A model generated the notes under the pieces. That model worked only from the letters and a program-made list of their open reading frames with translations, was not told the origin of the DNA and made no database searches. The translations under genes were made by a program, and so were the position numbers. Positions 35,697-47,115 of a stretch of 64,000 bases of DNA are shown piece by piece. The DNA comes from Eutypa lata (Eukaryota > Ascomycota > Sordariomycetes > Xylariales > Diatrypaceae), in assembly GCA_022661535.1 (NCBI GenBank), contig JAKULF010000002.1, forward strand, positions 496,001 to 560,000, in the 5' to 3' direction. How positions within the stretch are numbered: the first letter of the stretch is position 1; every line of letters starts with the position of its first letter.

Positions 35697-36658
35697 ATGG
35701 GCCATGAATTTTGTTATACTTCGCAGGATCCGAAGATCGGCGGTCCCTCGTCGCTTTCATGGGAGCACTTCGCCAGACCAAAGCTCGGACGCTTCCCTCA
35801 AGCCTCTTTCACGTTCATGGAATACCTTGGATATGGTGCTGAGGGTATAGCTGTTAAAGTTAAAGCGGACGGCTACCCGGAGCCGATTGTTTTTAAGATT
35901 GTGAGTCCTGATAGTCCTTATTGCCGTATATTTATTACGTGCGATCATGACAACCGGTGCACGAATGTGGTTCTGATTATGAATAGTTCTTACTAAGGGA
36001 GCAGCCCGAGAATCATGGGATTGATCGGTATCACTTCCCATTCCTGAGAGAATGCATCAACGGCGCCCTTCTGGAGTTGATCACTACCAGCTTTAAGCAA
36101 GCGAAGGCTAAGGGGAAGCCTATCTATCTGAACCTAAAACCCAAGACGGGTTCGGAGGCTCTTCAGAACCTAAAAACCTTCGCTGTCAATGATGATGGTA
36201 GTAGTAAGGTACCCGAGGAAGAAATGAAGGACTTGCAACTGTTCCAAACGAGTGACGCCGACGACGCTGCTATCATGGCAATCAACAACTGCCTGGGGTG
36301 GACAGATCTGGACACGAGCGACGTATTGAGAGACCTAAAGCGACTACAATGCCCTGCACTTCCCAAGCTTCCCGAGCCCAAAGTTTTCTGCATTGCGTAC
36401 CGGTTTGTACCGGAAGGAGAACTGGATATGAAGACTGTCGTGGCTCAGGCCAACTTCTTCCATGTCGCTGGGTTCTACCAACGTCAGTTCAAGGGAAACA
36501 ATTGGAGAGGCAGGGGGGTTCTAGTCGACTTCTCTGATCTTGTACCGCTTCATGAAACATTGTGGTCTCCTCAGGGCTATAGGTGCTTCGAGGGCTGGGT
36601 CCAGAACGCCAAGGGATTATACGAGAGATGGATCAATGGAACTTTGAGATTTACTTAG
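35697..36658 (+). CDS. FTA2-like (kinetochore Sim4 subunit FTA2 family) protein
   Basis: Two exons, 35697-35900 and 35987-36658, give 291 aa. I prefer the acceptor at 35985-35986 because it restores KIFLLREQPENHG; acceptors at 36001 or 36004 also keep frame. The N-terminal segment FTFMEYLGYGAEGIAVKVK, then IVFKI, is a glycine-rich loop followed by a beta strand with lysine. That matches the atypical kinase-like fold of the fungal FTA2 family. The second exon has an acidic patch and a conserved-looking C-terminal helix region (YRCFEGWVQNAKGLYERW). Most fungal FTA2-family members outside S. pombe are expanded paralogues of unknown role, so a kinetochore role should not be assumed. An ATG at 35475 is in frame but its leader looks non-coding. 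Confidence 0.65.
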
Positions 36659-38147
36659 TTTGTAAACGTGGCAAGGCTCATTAATCATGTTGGCACCTAG
36701 GAATATAAGGTCGATTATGTAACAGGAAAATCTATAGCTATTTACTTTCATTAATTTCATTGGTTAATATACTTAGATCTACCCAATTGATACGCCAAAT
36801 CTTACCTGATATTTTGGTATTTCTTACGTTGCTGTAGAACTAATTTAAATACTTTTTAAATGTATTTTTATTCGATTGTCGTCTAGCATTATTAAGTGGC
36901 CCTGAAACAGCTGATCAATGCGTAGACCTATGGCTTGAAGTGGCATATAATATGACGTTGCCATTTAATCTAAATAATCTTATCGAAAAGGATCTATCGA
37001 ATGTTAAAGGTGTTATAATCCTTAGATGGTTAACAGCACCACCATCATTAAACTAGGTGATCAGAGCTGTATTTAAAGGTGCCCGGAGCTGTACAGAACC
37101 GGACCTATACATACGGTTTTCAAGGTGCGCCCGAGGAGCGGATAATAGCTGCGAAGCCTGCTCCGACCTAGTAGGTAAGTAGGTAGGTCGTCGATAGGTA
37201 GATGGATAGGTCTTCAGACAAGTTTAAGTCTTCAAGGAACTATTTTTATTGATGAGCGTTGCCAGGCAAAACAACATATTTACAAATAAGTTGGCCCTTG
37301 CCCATGTGTTATTCCTTAAGCCGACTGCGAAGCAGGCGCAAGCGTCAGCTTGTGGCCACATAACTGGCTATAAGAGGCTTGTTGTGAAAGACAATTTTCA
37401 ACCGCAATGCTCGGGGCACAAATGGAATCTACACTCTGTTCTAGTCATTGTCAACTTATATGTAATATATGGTGTTTGATTTCAATCTAAAGGGGGCCAT
37501 TGATACGAAGCACACACTTAAGCTAAGCATGTAGAATACAATGTTAATCATTACCACGCTACCTAAACGCAAATTGAGATTTCACTTTAACATCGTCTTC
37601 CACGCAAGTCTCTACGACCTAGATTCTCCTTAGTTATTGTAAAGTTGGCACAAACACCGAAGACGTTAGCCGCATGATACTACTCTAAGCAATATGACAA
37701 CAGGAATAGAAGCCTGCAGATATCAACTAGTTAACTAATTGCCTATAGTAGACCAATGGTGGGTACTAAGGACTCCAACAAATCCAAATACACTGGAAGA
37801 AGAGGAAGACCTCGAAGGTGAGTAAGGGAACCCCGTTGAACCTTAAGTCAGGTGGACATCGTCTTCTGGTCTCAGGGTTATCTTTTGCAGTGGGCTTAAT
37901 TGATTCATATGCCAGTGGAATTCAATAGTCGGTGAGGGCAGTTGTGCCTGGCCATTAGTCTCGGAAGCGTAGACCGGAGTTCACGAGAGACAGTTCACAG
38001 ATTAGTGTCTTTGGTAGAAATTGGAGAAGAAAAAGATCAGGGAGAATCATTAGGGGTATCAATACAGTAACTGGATATATTCATCAAAACAAGCAACTAA
38101 GACTTGTTTACGCGGCGCTGGCTAGACTCCCAAGTAGGCCTCGCCTA
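36659..38147. other. AT-rich convergent intergenic region, no supported gene
   Basis: It includes TAGGTAAGTAGGTAGG-type repeats near 37.17 kb. Open frames are below 80 codons and featureless. Confidence 0.55.
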
Positions 38148-39257
38148 TTACTCCTCCACCTCCACCAATTCTAAGCACATGTCGAGAAACCTCTCGCGAT
38201 ACTCCTTGCTCTCCGTAGTAATACTCATTGGACCCGCATCATCGACCACACGATACGTGTTGACCAGTCCCGTCATGGCTATCGCATGAACGGTGTGCTT
38301 GGCCCAGAAGAAGTCGAGAATGGCAGCGCGATAGACCTCTCTCCCATCGGTTGAAGTGATCCCTGTGCGCCAATTTGGGGGTCCTGAAGGCGAGAAAGGG
38401 GGCCGGGCTAGCGGAATCGGTTCGTTACCACCTCGCCCGGGCTTCAGCAATGGTTGGGACTCTCCGGGCTCCGGTGCTTCGGCAACCGAAACCCGGACTA
38501 GGAAGAAGGAGTAGTCGACCGTGTTGCTACTAGCTAGAAGGTGCGTGTCCTGCAGTAGTTGAGCTTTGAATTCTGCAAATTGATCTACTGATAATCGGAT
38601 CTTGCCCTCGAACTTATCGCCAAGTTTGGATTTCGTTGCCTCGGACGTCAAGGCGCCTCCTGCAACATCGCGTTCCGGGTAGAAATAGGACTGAGGCTTG
38701 AGATCCCAGGACTCCCACTTCGCTTGGGGGCTACCACCTTCGAGCTGCTGCTGGTCTTGGCCGTACAGTATGTTCTCCATCACGATGTGGTGACTTGGTG
38801 CAACGCCCAGCATTTGACCGATACTCTTGTGGGAGCTTTCCAGAAAGTCGGTGATGCGCACGAGGAGACTAGAGGGATTGGCGCGCATGTGATCCGTGTA
38901 CGGTAGCAGCAGCTCGCTCTTGAAGAAGTCGTGTTCGGAGTGGCGCGGAATGGACTTCACGAGGTAGGCGCTGTCGCTCGTCCGGAAGAACGTGCTACCA
39001 CTGTACCCCATGTCGCCCATCGGGGCCAAGGGGCCGCTGCGGAAGCTGGACTTGTAGTCTTCTTCTTTCATCTTCCAGAGCCCCCTGAGGGTCTTGAAGA
39101 GGTCATACCGGACGAGGCGGAAGGTCAGCCAGAAAATGTGGAACAGTCGAAGGGCGCGCGCCCAGAGCGAGAGCCTGCGATATGGTCTGCCGTCTTCCCC
39201 GGCATTCAATATCGTATAGACGATGGAGCGCGCGATTGTAGCTTCGCGTTGCGTCAT
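38148..39257 (-). CDS. Phosphatidylinositol phosphate kinase (PIPK)-fold protein, fungal single-domain type
   Basis: A single exon of 369 aa. GYSGSTFFRT (residues 84-93) matches the PIPK glycine-rich loop, and K101 in AYLVKSI matches the ATP-binding lysine. Later segments are HHIVMENILYG, GKIRLSVDQF and VDYSFFLVR (the MDYSLL equivalent). AILDFFWAKHT places D315 at the IID metal-binding position. The protein lacks the large N-terminal extensions of the essential Mss4-type PI4P 5-kinase, and its activation loop cannot be matched with confidence. Many filamentous fungi carry such short copies, often annotated as SAICAR-synthase-like because of the shared fold. It could be an active lipid kinase or a diverged paralogue. 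Confidence 0.8.
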   Translation of the reverse strand: MTQREATIARSIVYTILNAGEDGRPYRRLSLWARALRLFHIFWLTFRLVRYDLFKTLRGLWKMKEEDYKSSFRSGPLAPMGDMGYSGSTFFRTSDSAYLVKSIPRHSEHDFFKSELLLPYTDHMRANPSSLLVRITDFLESSHKSIGQMLGVAPSHHIVMENILYGQDQQQLEGGSPQAKWESWDLKPQSYFYPERDVAGGALTSEATKSKLGDKFEGKIRLSVDQFAEFKAQLLQDTHLLASSNTVDYSFFLVRVSVAEAPEPGESQPLLKPGRGGNEPIPLARPPFSPSGPPNWRTGITSTDGREVYRAAILDFFWAKHTVHAIAMTGLVNTYRVVDDAGPMSITTESKEYRERFLDMCLELVEVEE

Positions 39258-40072
39258 ATTGAAGCCGTTTTCATTCTAGGTGTTTGATGATGTATGCGAA
39301 TATTCGAAATGGGCGAGAGCTTTCCAAGGGAAACAAATTATCAAAGCTGTGAATCTAATGCAGCTGGGAGCAGAAGCTCCGGCAGGCACAAACGAACAAT
39401 GACGTCATAGAAGTATAAATCCTTTGACCAATCAAAGTTCATGCCAAATTTAATGATACCTTTATATGCCTGCTTTTCCAGTGGCAATTGGGGATTGTTT
39501 TATAAGAAATAGCATAAACCTATGATTATTCAAATTACACAATATGTCAATACTTACAAAGTAGTCAATCATAGCCTTCCCATCAGGATTTTGGTCCATA
39601 ATCTGTTGGATATTATAACGCTGGTAAGAATGAAAGTACACGATGTTCCAAGATGGGGCTTAAGTTAGGATATCCGGAAGCGTTACGCAGAGTATATTCA
39701 TTTTGGCCCCTTGCTTATAACTTAGGTAGGTATTAGTTGATTACCAGTGGCCTTATTTGACTGCCCAATCTCACTGTTTCGAGTTGTTCGAGAACAAGTT
39801 ATTGCACGCGACAAAGAAGGGATAACACTTAAAACAAAACCCTAACAGAGTTCTGAAGTTAGTGATTTGTTTCATACAATGCCTTTGTTTAGCATGCCAT
39901 AGGAGAAGTTGTTCCAGCTAGATATAATAAGCCAGGGCTTTCCTCATTAATGGGGTATATCAAAAGGCAAACCGTAGCAACAGCAACAGCAACAGCAACA
40001 GCAACCATAGCAATAGCAATAGCAACAGCAAAAAGGAAACCAGAAAACTTGAAAGAATTTAAGACGTAAGCA
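39258..40072. other. Divergent promoter region of the PIPK-like and orphan genes
   Basis: Divergent starts at 39257 and 40073 share this 815-base space. No gene is present. A CAGCAA hexanucleotide tract sits just before the orphan start codon. Confidence 0.55.
39975..40031 (+). repeat. CAGCAA/TAGCAA hexanucleotide repeat in the 5' leader
   Basis: About nine hexamers of the form AGCAAC or AGCAAT, ending about 40 bases before the ATG at 40073. They are on the sense strand of the orphan gene. Confidence 0.85.
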
Positions 40073-41302
40073 ATGGCAGCACCCGTAACAATACCGCCGC
40101 CAACCACACCGCCGCCAGCGCCTGCGCCGGCAGTGTTACCAGCGCCTGCGCCGGCAGTGTTACCAGCGCCTGCAGCGGCAGTGTTACCACCCTATGATCC
40201 GGTCCATTTCCCTTGGCCTGCAGTACTCCCTAATCAAACCACACCCCATCTCCGTCAAGCGCAGATAGGCCGCCTTACCAGTGTACTGATGCATCTCACG
40301 GACGGGAACGACTATCCGCCTTTCTCGTTCTTGCCCGACACGCTGATGGCATTCAGCTCGAGGGAAGAGAGACTTCAGACGGGGATATGGGCATATGTCC
40401 ATAAGATCGACGTCGTCCCGCGCATGGACGAGGTTATCAACCTCGCGCTACCAGCCCCCGAGATCAAGTTCCCCGAGCGGATCTCCCGGGATCTTATCCG
40501 ACCATGGGTATCCGTTACGGACTCCCCGGTGCGCAACGCATTGGTGAACGACGATGACCCCCGGTACCGCCTGCTGATCTTCATTCACAGATTCCTTTAC
40601 CCCGGGGTGGACACTAGCTACAATTCTCCTTACGAGACTTTTGGGTTCACTGTTTGGGATCGCGAGAACGACTCGGTGGATTTTTACGACTTTATGGAGG
40701 CAGAGAGAGTCGGACGACAGCTGGCAATCTGGTCGTATTGGTCGCGGGTCCAGATCTCGTACACTGGTGTCCCAGGCGTGCCGACCCCGCTATACCCCAT
40801 GCTCGCCCGGGGTTTCAACACGGTGGGAGGCCACTTCGACTCCTTAAGTGTGATCCTATCGCGGATGCGAGCGAAGCGGATTCCGCCCCGAGTTACTTTA
40901 TATGCTACGATAGGGGCGGTGTTGGATTTGATGAATCAAATCGACAACCCGGGGGTGCTTATTCCCGAAGATTCCGAGGACTGTCTGTCGGGGCTGCGAA
41001 TGGATCTGATCCCGATGCTCTTCGACGAGGTGCTCGACATCCTGCGGCAGCAGCCCATCAACCTCGCGGCGATACCGCCCCAGACCATCCAGTTCACAAG
41101 GCCGCTCCCATTTGGCATGCACTTAGCCGGCCACGGCGGTCAACCTTTTCTCGATCGCAACTGGATTTCTATGGGCCTCAGAATCCCGGACTATCAGGTT
41201 AACCGGCTCATCCGGAACCGACTGCGCACTCGACTACGGATGCGAGTGTTGAATGGTAACATGCCCGGTTGGTACCCATTCGAGATGATCACACGCGCTT
41301 AA
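40073..41302 (+). CDS. Hypothetical protein with Pro/Ala repeat N-terminus
   Basis: A single exon of 409 aa that I do not recognise. Residues 1-45 are Pro/Ala/Val-rich, encoded by a 24-bp minisatellite (AVLPAPAP units). The remaining 360 residues look like a soluble globular domain with balanced composition and few cysteines. Conserved-looking stretches include FGFTVWDRENDSVDFYDFM, RGFNTVGGHFDSLS and MPGWYPFEMI. The C-terminus is basic (RLIRNRLRTRLRMR). No signal peptide or membrane segment. The length and codon use support a real gene, and the shadow frames are weaker. Probably a lineage-restricted fungal protein. Confidence 0.7.
   Translation: MAAPVTIPPPTTPPPAPAPAVLPAPAPAVLPAPAAAVLPPYDPVHFPWPAVLPNQTTPHLRQAQIGRLTSVLMHLTDGNDYPPFSFLPDTLMAFSSREERLQTGIWAYVHKIDVVPRMDEVINLALPAPEIKFPERISRDLIRPWVSVTDSPVRNALVNDDDPRYRLLIFIHRFLYPGVDTSYNSPYETFGFTVWDRENDSVDFYDFMEAERVGRQLAIWSYWSRVQISYTGVPGVPTPLYPMLARGFNTVGGHFDSLSVILSRMRAKRIPPRVTLYATIGAVLDLMNQIDNPGVLIPEDSEDCLSGLRMDLIPMLFDEVLDILRQQPINLAAIPPQTIQFTRPLPFGMHLAGHGGQPFLDRNWISMGLRIPDYQVNRLIRNRLRTRLRMRVLNGNMPGWYPFEMITRA
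40117..40188 (+). repeat. Three tandem copies of a 24-bp coding minisatellite
   Basis: Units at 40117-40140, 40141-40164 and 40165-40188. The first two are identical; the third differs near its middle. Each unit encodes eight residues of Ala/Pro/Val/Leu, so copy-number change preserves frame. Confidence 0.9.
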
Positions 41303-41731
41303 TGCGATTAAATGCTTTGGTCGAGTGAAGTAGAGTAGTAGGTAGTAAGTTCAATCGATCCAAGTAGGTGTGTATATTGAAACAGTGTAGTAACGTAGTA
41401 CTGTCAATAAACCTTTTTAAATACCAATAATGGACTCTTATGTTATATGGTGATCATTCTTCGACTTATTACAAGTTATACTCTTTGTACAAAAAAAATA
41501 AAAAATAAATGTAACCGGCGTATGAATCGTAGGTACCTAGATAAAAAGAGGTCAGCCACGTCTTGCCCCACCCTGTTCAGCCACAGGTGACGGAGGATGG
41601 GAAACAAATCAACTTCGTATTTCTTTTTTTTGAAAAGCTCCGATAATTTCCACACTCGTGATTTTTACAATTTGATTCCATGTCGAGAACAGCGAAGCCT
41701 TCTTGAATCTCCCCCGACCCTCTCTCTGGCC
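41303..41731. other. Short intergenic region
   Basis: 3' UTR of the orphan and promoter of the AIM24 gene. It contains an A-rich run near 41490. Nothing else noted. Confidence 0.5.
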
Positions 41732-43059
41732 ATGCGTGGCGCATCTCCTTTAGTTAGACGAGTGCGGTCAAGCCAATTGGCGCATAGACCAGACACGAGC
41801 TATATTTGCCGGCAATGTAGATCGATCCAAATCAGCTCCTCTCCCACCACCGATTCGTCGGGCCGTATCGGAGGGGGAGATGTCTTCGGTGCGCCAGTCG
41901 ATCCTGTTCGGGATGTCGCCGGTATGTTTCTCTGTCGGGTCTTGAAACAAAGTAAAAGCCAAACGGGCAGCTGTTCTTACGATTCGTGAAATCCAGATGC
42001 TCGGTTCGAAGTATTAGGGACGCCGTACTCCCTCCTCTCCGTCTCCCTATCAGCTTCCCAAAATCTCTATACAAGGAGAGGAACCCTGGTCGCGGTATCA
42101 GGGAAACCACAAAACGTATGGTAACGATGTATACAACCTACAAGCCTCTACGTAACCTAAGCTAACTTACATCGTTTCTCTCGCATTAGGCACAATCTAC
42201 TCTATCCCTCCTATCACCGTTCACACGAGCCGCCCTCGGAGTTCCCTTTCTATACCAGCGCGTTACCTCGACGACACCGATAACCGCCTTGATATCGACC
42301 AAATCCGCCACTACCACGTTTTCTGTGTTGCACCTGGATGGAACGACGGACTGGATGGTAGCGCAAAGATCAGCTCTACTAGCATGGACTGGTCACACCC
42401 TAGCAGTGACGCCCCGGATCCAGCGCCAACTGCCCGTCGCACACTGGGGTTCCTCCGAGTTAACGGGACGGGGGCTCGCAGCCTTGTCCGCCAAGGGCCA
42501 CATCTACCAGCTCTCACTGGCCGAGGGGGAGGAGTTTGTGGTCCACCCGTCGAACGTCGTGGCATATACCGTGACCAAGAGCCCGCCGCTACCCTTCCGC
42601 TTCAAGAGCACGAACCTCATCACGCTGCAGATCCCCTCCGCCGTCACGACGTGGCTGGAAAGCATACAGTTCTTCCGGGAGGTGCGCAAGACCGAGACCT
42701 ACAAGTTCCTGGCGCGGCTCGCGTTCGGCCTGCGCACGGCGGCGCGGCGCACCATATGGGGCGACAGGCTGTTCCTGCAGTTCCGCGGTCCGTCGACGAT
42801 CCTCATGTCGAGCCGCGCCTCGCGGGTCAGCGACGTGCTGACCGACGAGGACGTCAACGAGATCGCCGACGCGCCGGCGGGCTCCGTCCCGGCTGCCGTG
42901 GAACGAGCCACGGATCAAACGCCGCGGCCGAGCGCGGAGGAGCAAAGGGATACGAAAACGGCCGATGCGGCCGCTGTGGACATCAACGCAGCTAGTGGTG
43001 GGGAGGATGGCAAGGTCAAGTTCGAGGATTCTAAGAACCTCAAGGGTCTTGACAAGTAA
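41732..43059 (+). CDS. AIM24: Altered inheritance of mitochondria protein 24
   Basis: Three exons, 41732-41921, 41997-42115 and 42190-43059, give 392 aa. The introns have GTATGT and GTATGG donors, and frame is preserved. The N-terminus is Arg/Ser-rich without acidic residues ([15 protein letters not shown]), a good mitochondrial presequence. The core, with [26 protein letters not shown] and later [35 protein letters not shown], matches the AIM24/TerD-like beta-barrel domain. In yeast Aim24 is an inner-membrane protein that supports MICOS integrity and respiratory-complex assembly. The C-terminal 60 residues are hydrophilic and poorly conserved. The ATG at 41597 is in frame, but its leader would spoil the presequence. 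Confidence 0.88.
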
Positions 43060-45327
43060 GCTAGCTAGCTAGACATGCACTACCACCACACGTGGCTTCT
43101 CCTCTTCTACTTTGTACTACAGGTAGTAGTGGACCTCTACTCTACGGTCTGTATCATCATGTTGTGAAGAGTGACGAGCATGCAGGGAAACCTTTACTAG
43201 ATTTTGAACTATTGGGAGGAGTAAACATCTGCATAACTAGAGAAAATGCCTACGTCATCATACTCGGTGTCAAACCTGCAGCGAATGTGACATTGTACCT
43301 AGCTTAACCAATCCAACATATCGGAAATACAGTGGGGGCCGCGTATCTCTCAGATCCCTAAGTTAAAGCGGTTTCAATGGCTCCTTTTTATAGCACATCG
43401 CTTATATAGCAAGGCTCCAACCTTACAAAAGGTTTCACTGCATCTTACACTACGTATTGCTTAAATCTAAGCTTATATGATAGGTTCCCTAACGAGATGT
43501 TTAGGCTCAAGGCCCGAGGCCCGTGGTGAAATATTAGTTATATCCGATCAAGTATATGCTTAGATATGTAGAAATACCCAAATCCTTCGTGGCCTGACAA
43601 TCAATGTTGAACATTACATTGTGAAACCTTATCCTAGCCTTACGTTCGTCCTTATGTATTACATATTTTAGTCAGATGGCGCTATTATTGCGGCAAGGAC
43701 AAGTGTAAAGCTTAAAATGTTCTTTCACCAGGTTTTCGGTAAGCATCGGTGTTAAGCTATTCTAATGTTGTGTGCATTCCCGACCGGCCGATCGAAATCC
43801 GAGATCACATCTCCGAGCCATTGCGTTATCTACAGTGTTCAAGTAGTTATTCCTCAAGGGGACTTATAAGCACCTAGAGATCGTCAGAGTCATAACCGTA
43901 AGTAAGTATTATGTGTTATTGTAAAAGCAGTGGTATGTTACAGTTGCAACCAAAGCTTCATTAGTCCTCTTATTTATTTATATGTTTTTCCTACAAAAGT
44001 AAAACCAAATGAGATGTGGTGTAGTCAACATGCAGGTATTTGGGCTTACCATATGACATCGGTATCCCGACTAAATTCGGGGACCTATGTATTAGACCAC
44101 ACACTTCACTGATTGGTCAGGATTTAGTTTCTGTGAACTGTGAATTGAAGATCTGATAATCCCCGTTTCCGGCATAACGCCCCTGTCCTTAGACCCTTCC
44201 ATTGGTGACCTTTCTTTGTAAGATTTCGCCATTCTCGCGCTTTCGCGCACTCCGTCATAATTCCGAGATGGGCGCCCCCAAGTACATAGCAAACATCCGG
44301 GCACCGTTTAGTTAGTTACCAAGTCCACTCTCCAAATAGTTAATCTAGATAATCTACGGTGCCTAGCTACATAGCCAGCTAGCTACGTATGTATTGTACA
44401 TAGTAAGGCCCACTCCTAATCCAGCTCCCCATTTGGATTGCCAGATCTTGCCGTCCTGCCCCCGTAAATTCGTAAATACATACATACGCACGCCAGCTGA
44501 GTCATAGTGTTGGATACCGGCTTGTCATGGACACTCCTTCCCCGTGTTTTCTCATCGCACCGTCTAGAACATAGTTAACAGCTAATAGTCAATGTGATTA
44601 TGTCCGGGGAAATGGTAAGTATATAGTGTGTATATATGAGTGTTAGGCAGACCCCTCGCCCAAAAACGGAAAGCTACCGGTTACTCCCGGCACGTTCATT
44701 GGACACCGGCACGTTCTTTGTGTATAAGTATCTGATTAACCTGCATGGAGAGAAGAGACCAAGAGTACGGAGAAAGGAAAGAGCTGACGGATTAGTCAAA
44801 GCGACCGCTATTGTCAAACCGTGATACTGCACTGTTACATAGGTATAGACTGGGTAGTTAATTCGTTCCCCGTTCTCGCATGCAAAATCCGAGTCCCACC
44901 CCAAACGCCGAGCTTGTCGCTACGACATCAGGACATATGGGGCCACTTGGCGTTCAGGCCCCCCCTGTTGCTATTCAACATCCTTTATTATATAGTTGGA
45001 TGAGGCTCCCCTAGGCAATAATTCTAGATGTTCCAGATTGGCTTGCATACGTACTTACTTTGAGCGCTCCTAGTTCTCGTAGCTTGAAATACCTCCTCGT
45101 TGCTAGAATGCACCCCTGAGTATTCAACTGCTGTTGCCGCTTTTAACTCCGCCTAGTAGATATATATATACGTACAGCTTCACGATATTTGGCTACTGGA
45201 TTTTTCCGAGGCGGGTGCAATCAACGGGTTTATTTGTTTCTTAATTGGGTTATCTACCCGTACTCGGGTAGCTACTTACAGAAGGAAAACAATACACAAA
45301 AGAACTTGTAGAAAATACAACGAGAAA
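43060..45327. other. 2.3 kb intergenic region, no supported gene
   Basis: AT-rich with scattered short frames. AGCTAGCTAGCTAG repeats occur near 43.06 kb and 44.37 kb. I see nothing that encodes a recognisable protein or RNA. Confidence 0.55.
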
Positions 45328-47115
45328 ATGCCACCATCCGACACGGAATCATCTCTCACCATGCGGGACGACGCAGATACCAACGGGATGGCAGCAACCA
45401 AGGGCGCCTCTTCCCCCTTCGCCACATCCAACGAACCCTCGCGGCGGTCATCGGGCGAGCTGAAGCGCATCCCGTCGCAGCAGAGCGAAACGGATGCCAA
45501 CATTTGGCCGGATCCAGAGAACGTCATCGAGGCCGACATGGAGAAAGGAGGAGTAGTGCCATCGAAACCGACAGAGCCAGCCGGCGCGCCCCCGGGCCTC
45601 AGCCCGGCCGACTTCCCGGACGGCGGTCTCGAGGCTTGGCTCGTCGTCCTTGGTGGCTGGTGCGCCCTCTTCTGCACCTTTGGCCTGATCAACTGCGTCG
45701 GCACCTTCGTCGAGTACTACTCTACCGGACCCCTCTCCAGCTATGGTGCTTCGACCATCACGTGGATCACGTCGCTACAAGTCGCTGTTATGACCGGGGG
45801 TAATGCGATTGTAAGCTCCCGTCGCAATCCTTTTCTCACCTCCCTCCCGCCCCTATTTCGGTTCATCAAAGCCGTTCGTTGTATGATTGATCCCGCGCTT
45901 ACGCAACCCTCTGGCTAATTTATGTGTTTGTTATCCCTATAGTTTGGTCGCGTCTTCGATAGTTACGGCCCTCGGTGGCTTCTGATCGGCGGCACCATCG
46001 TCTACGTCTTCGGGCTGATGATGACGTCGCTGTCTCACGAGTACTACCAGTTCATCCTCGCGCAGGGGATCCTCGGGTCCCTGGGCTCGAGCGCCGCCTT
46101 CAACGCCTCGATGAGCTCCGTGATCTCGTGGTTCTTCCACCGCCGCGCCGCCGCTCTGGGCCTGATGGTGTCGGGTTCGTCGCTCGGCGGCGTGATCCTC
46201 CCTATCATGATGACGCGCCTCATCGCGCGCGTGGGCTTCCCCTGGACCATCCGCATCATCGCCTTCATGTTCCTCGGCATGCTGAGCATCTCCTGCGCCA
46301 CCGTCAAGTGCCGCCTCCCGCCCCGCGCGCGGCCCTTCGTCTTCGCCGACTACTACCTCCCCCTGACCGAGCCTGCCTTCGCCTTCACCGTCGCGGGAGG
46401 CTTCTTCTTCTTCTTCGGCATGTTCCTCCCCTTCAACTACCTCGTCGTCCAGGCTCAGGAGACGGGCGTCTCTCCGAATCTCGTGCCGTACCTGCTGCCT
46501 ATCCTTAACGCTCTGAGGTAAGTTTATTTCTTCTTTTTTTTTTTTTTTTCTTCTTGCTCCACACATTGCTCAAGAAGCTATCCCTCCTCGTGCTTCACGT
46601 CACACCCTACCTATCACCAAACTTCCACCGGACTTCATAGCTAACTCGAACCCAGCATCCCCGGACGAATCATCCCGGGAATCATCGGCGACAAGATCGG
46701 GCGCTACAACATGCTGATCCTGATCGCGGGGCTGAGCGGAATCGTGACGCTGGCGCTCTGGATCCCGGGCAGCAGCAACACGGCGGCCATCATCGTGTAC
46801 GGGGGGATCTTCGGGTTCACGAGCGGCGGCTACATCTCCATGGCGCCCGCCGTCATCGCGCAGATCTCCGACATCCGCGAGATCGGCACCCGCATCGGCA
46901 TCACCTTCGTCGTCAACGCGGCCGCCGCGCTGGCCGGCAGCCCCATCGGCGGCGCCATCGTCAACCGCGCCCGCGCCCAGGGCGTGAGCGCCGGCGGCGG
47001 CGGCAACCCCTACCTCGGCTTGCAGCTCTTCTGCGGCGTCGTCATGTGCGTCGGCACGTGCATCTTCTTCTTGGCGCGGTATGCGCAGGTCGGGCTCAAA
47101 ATCGCCAAGATCTAG
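45328..47115 (+). CDS. MFS transporter, monocarboxylate porter (MCT/Mch-like) family
   Basis: Three exons, 45328-45810, 45943-46517 and 46656-47115, give 505 aa. The introns are GTAAGC...CCTATAG and GTAAGT...CCCAG; the second holds a run of 16 Ts. About 90 hydrophilic N-terminal residues precede [14 protein letters not shown], the usual start of TM1 in this family. [14 protein letters not shown] follows TM2, and [17 protein letters not shown] lies in the TM4-TM5 loop. [19 protein letters not shown] marks the central repeat boundary. Fungal members move monocarboxylates, riboflavin (Mch5) or secondary metabolites across the plasma membrane. GC content and codon bias are strong, so the gene looks well expressed or well maintained. 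There is no metabolic cluster beside it. Confidence 0.9.

Noticed and set aside
45937..46566. 209-codon minus-strand frame opposite the MCT-like transporter
   Set aside because: Highly charged Glu/His/Arg composition is typical of the complement of GC-rich membrane-protein codons, and the plus strand has clear MFS motifs.
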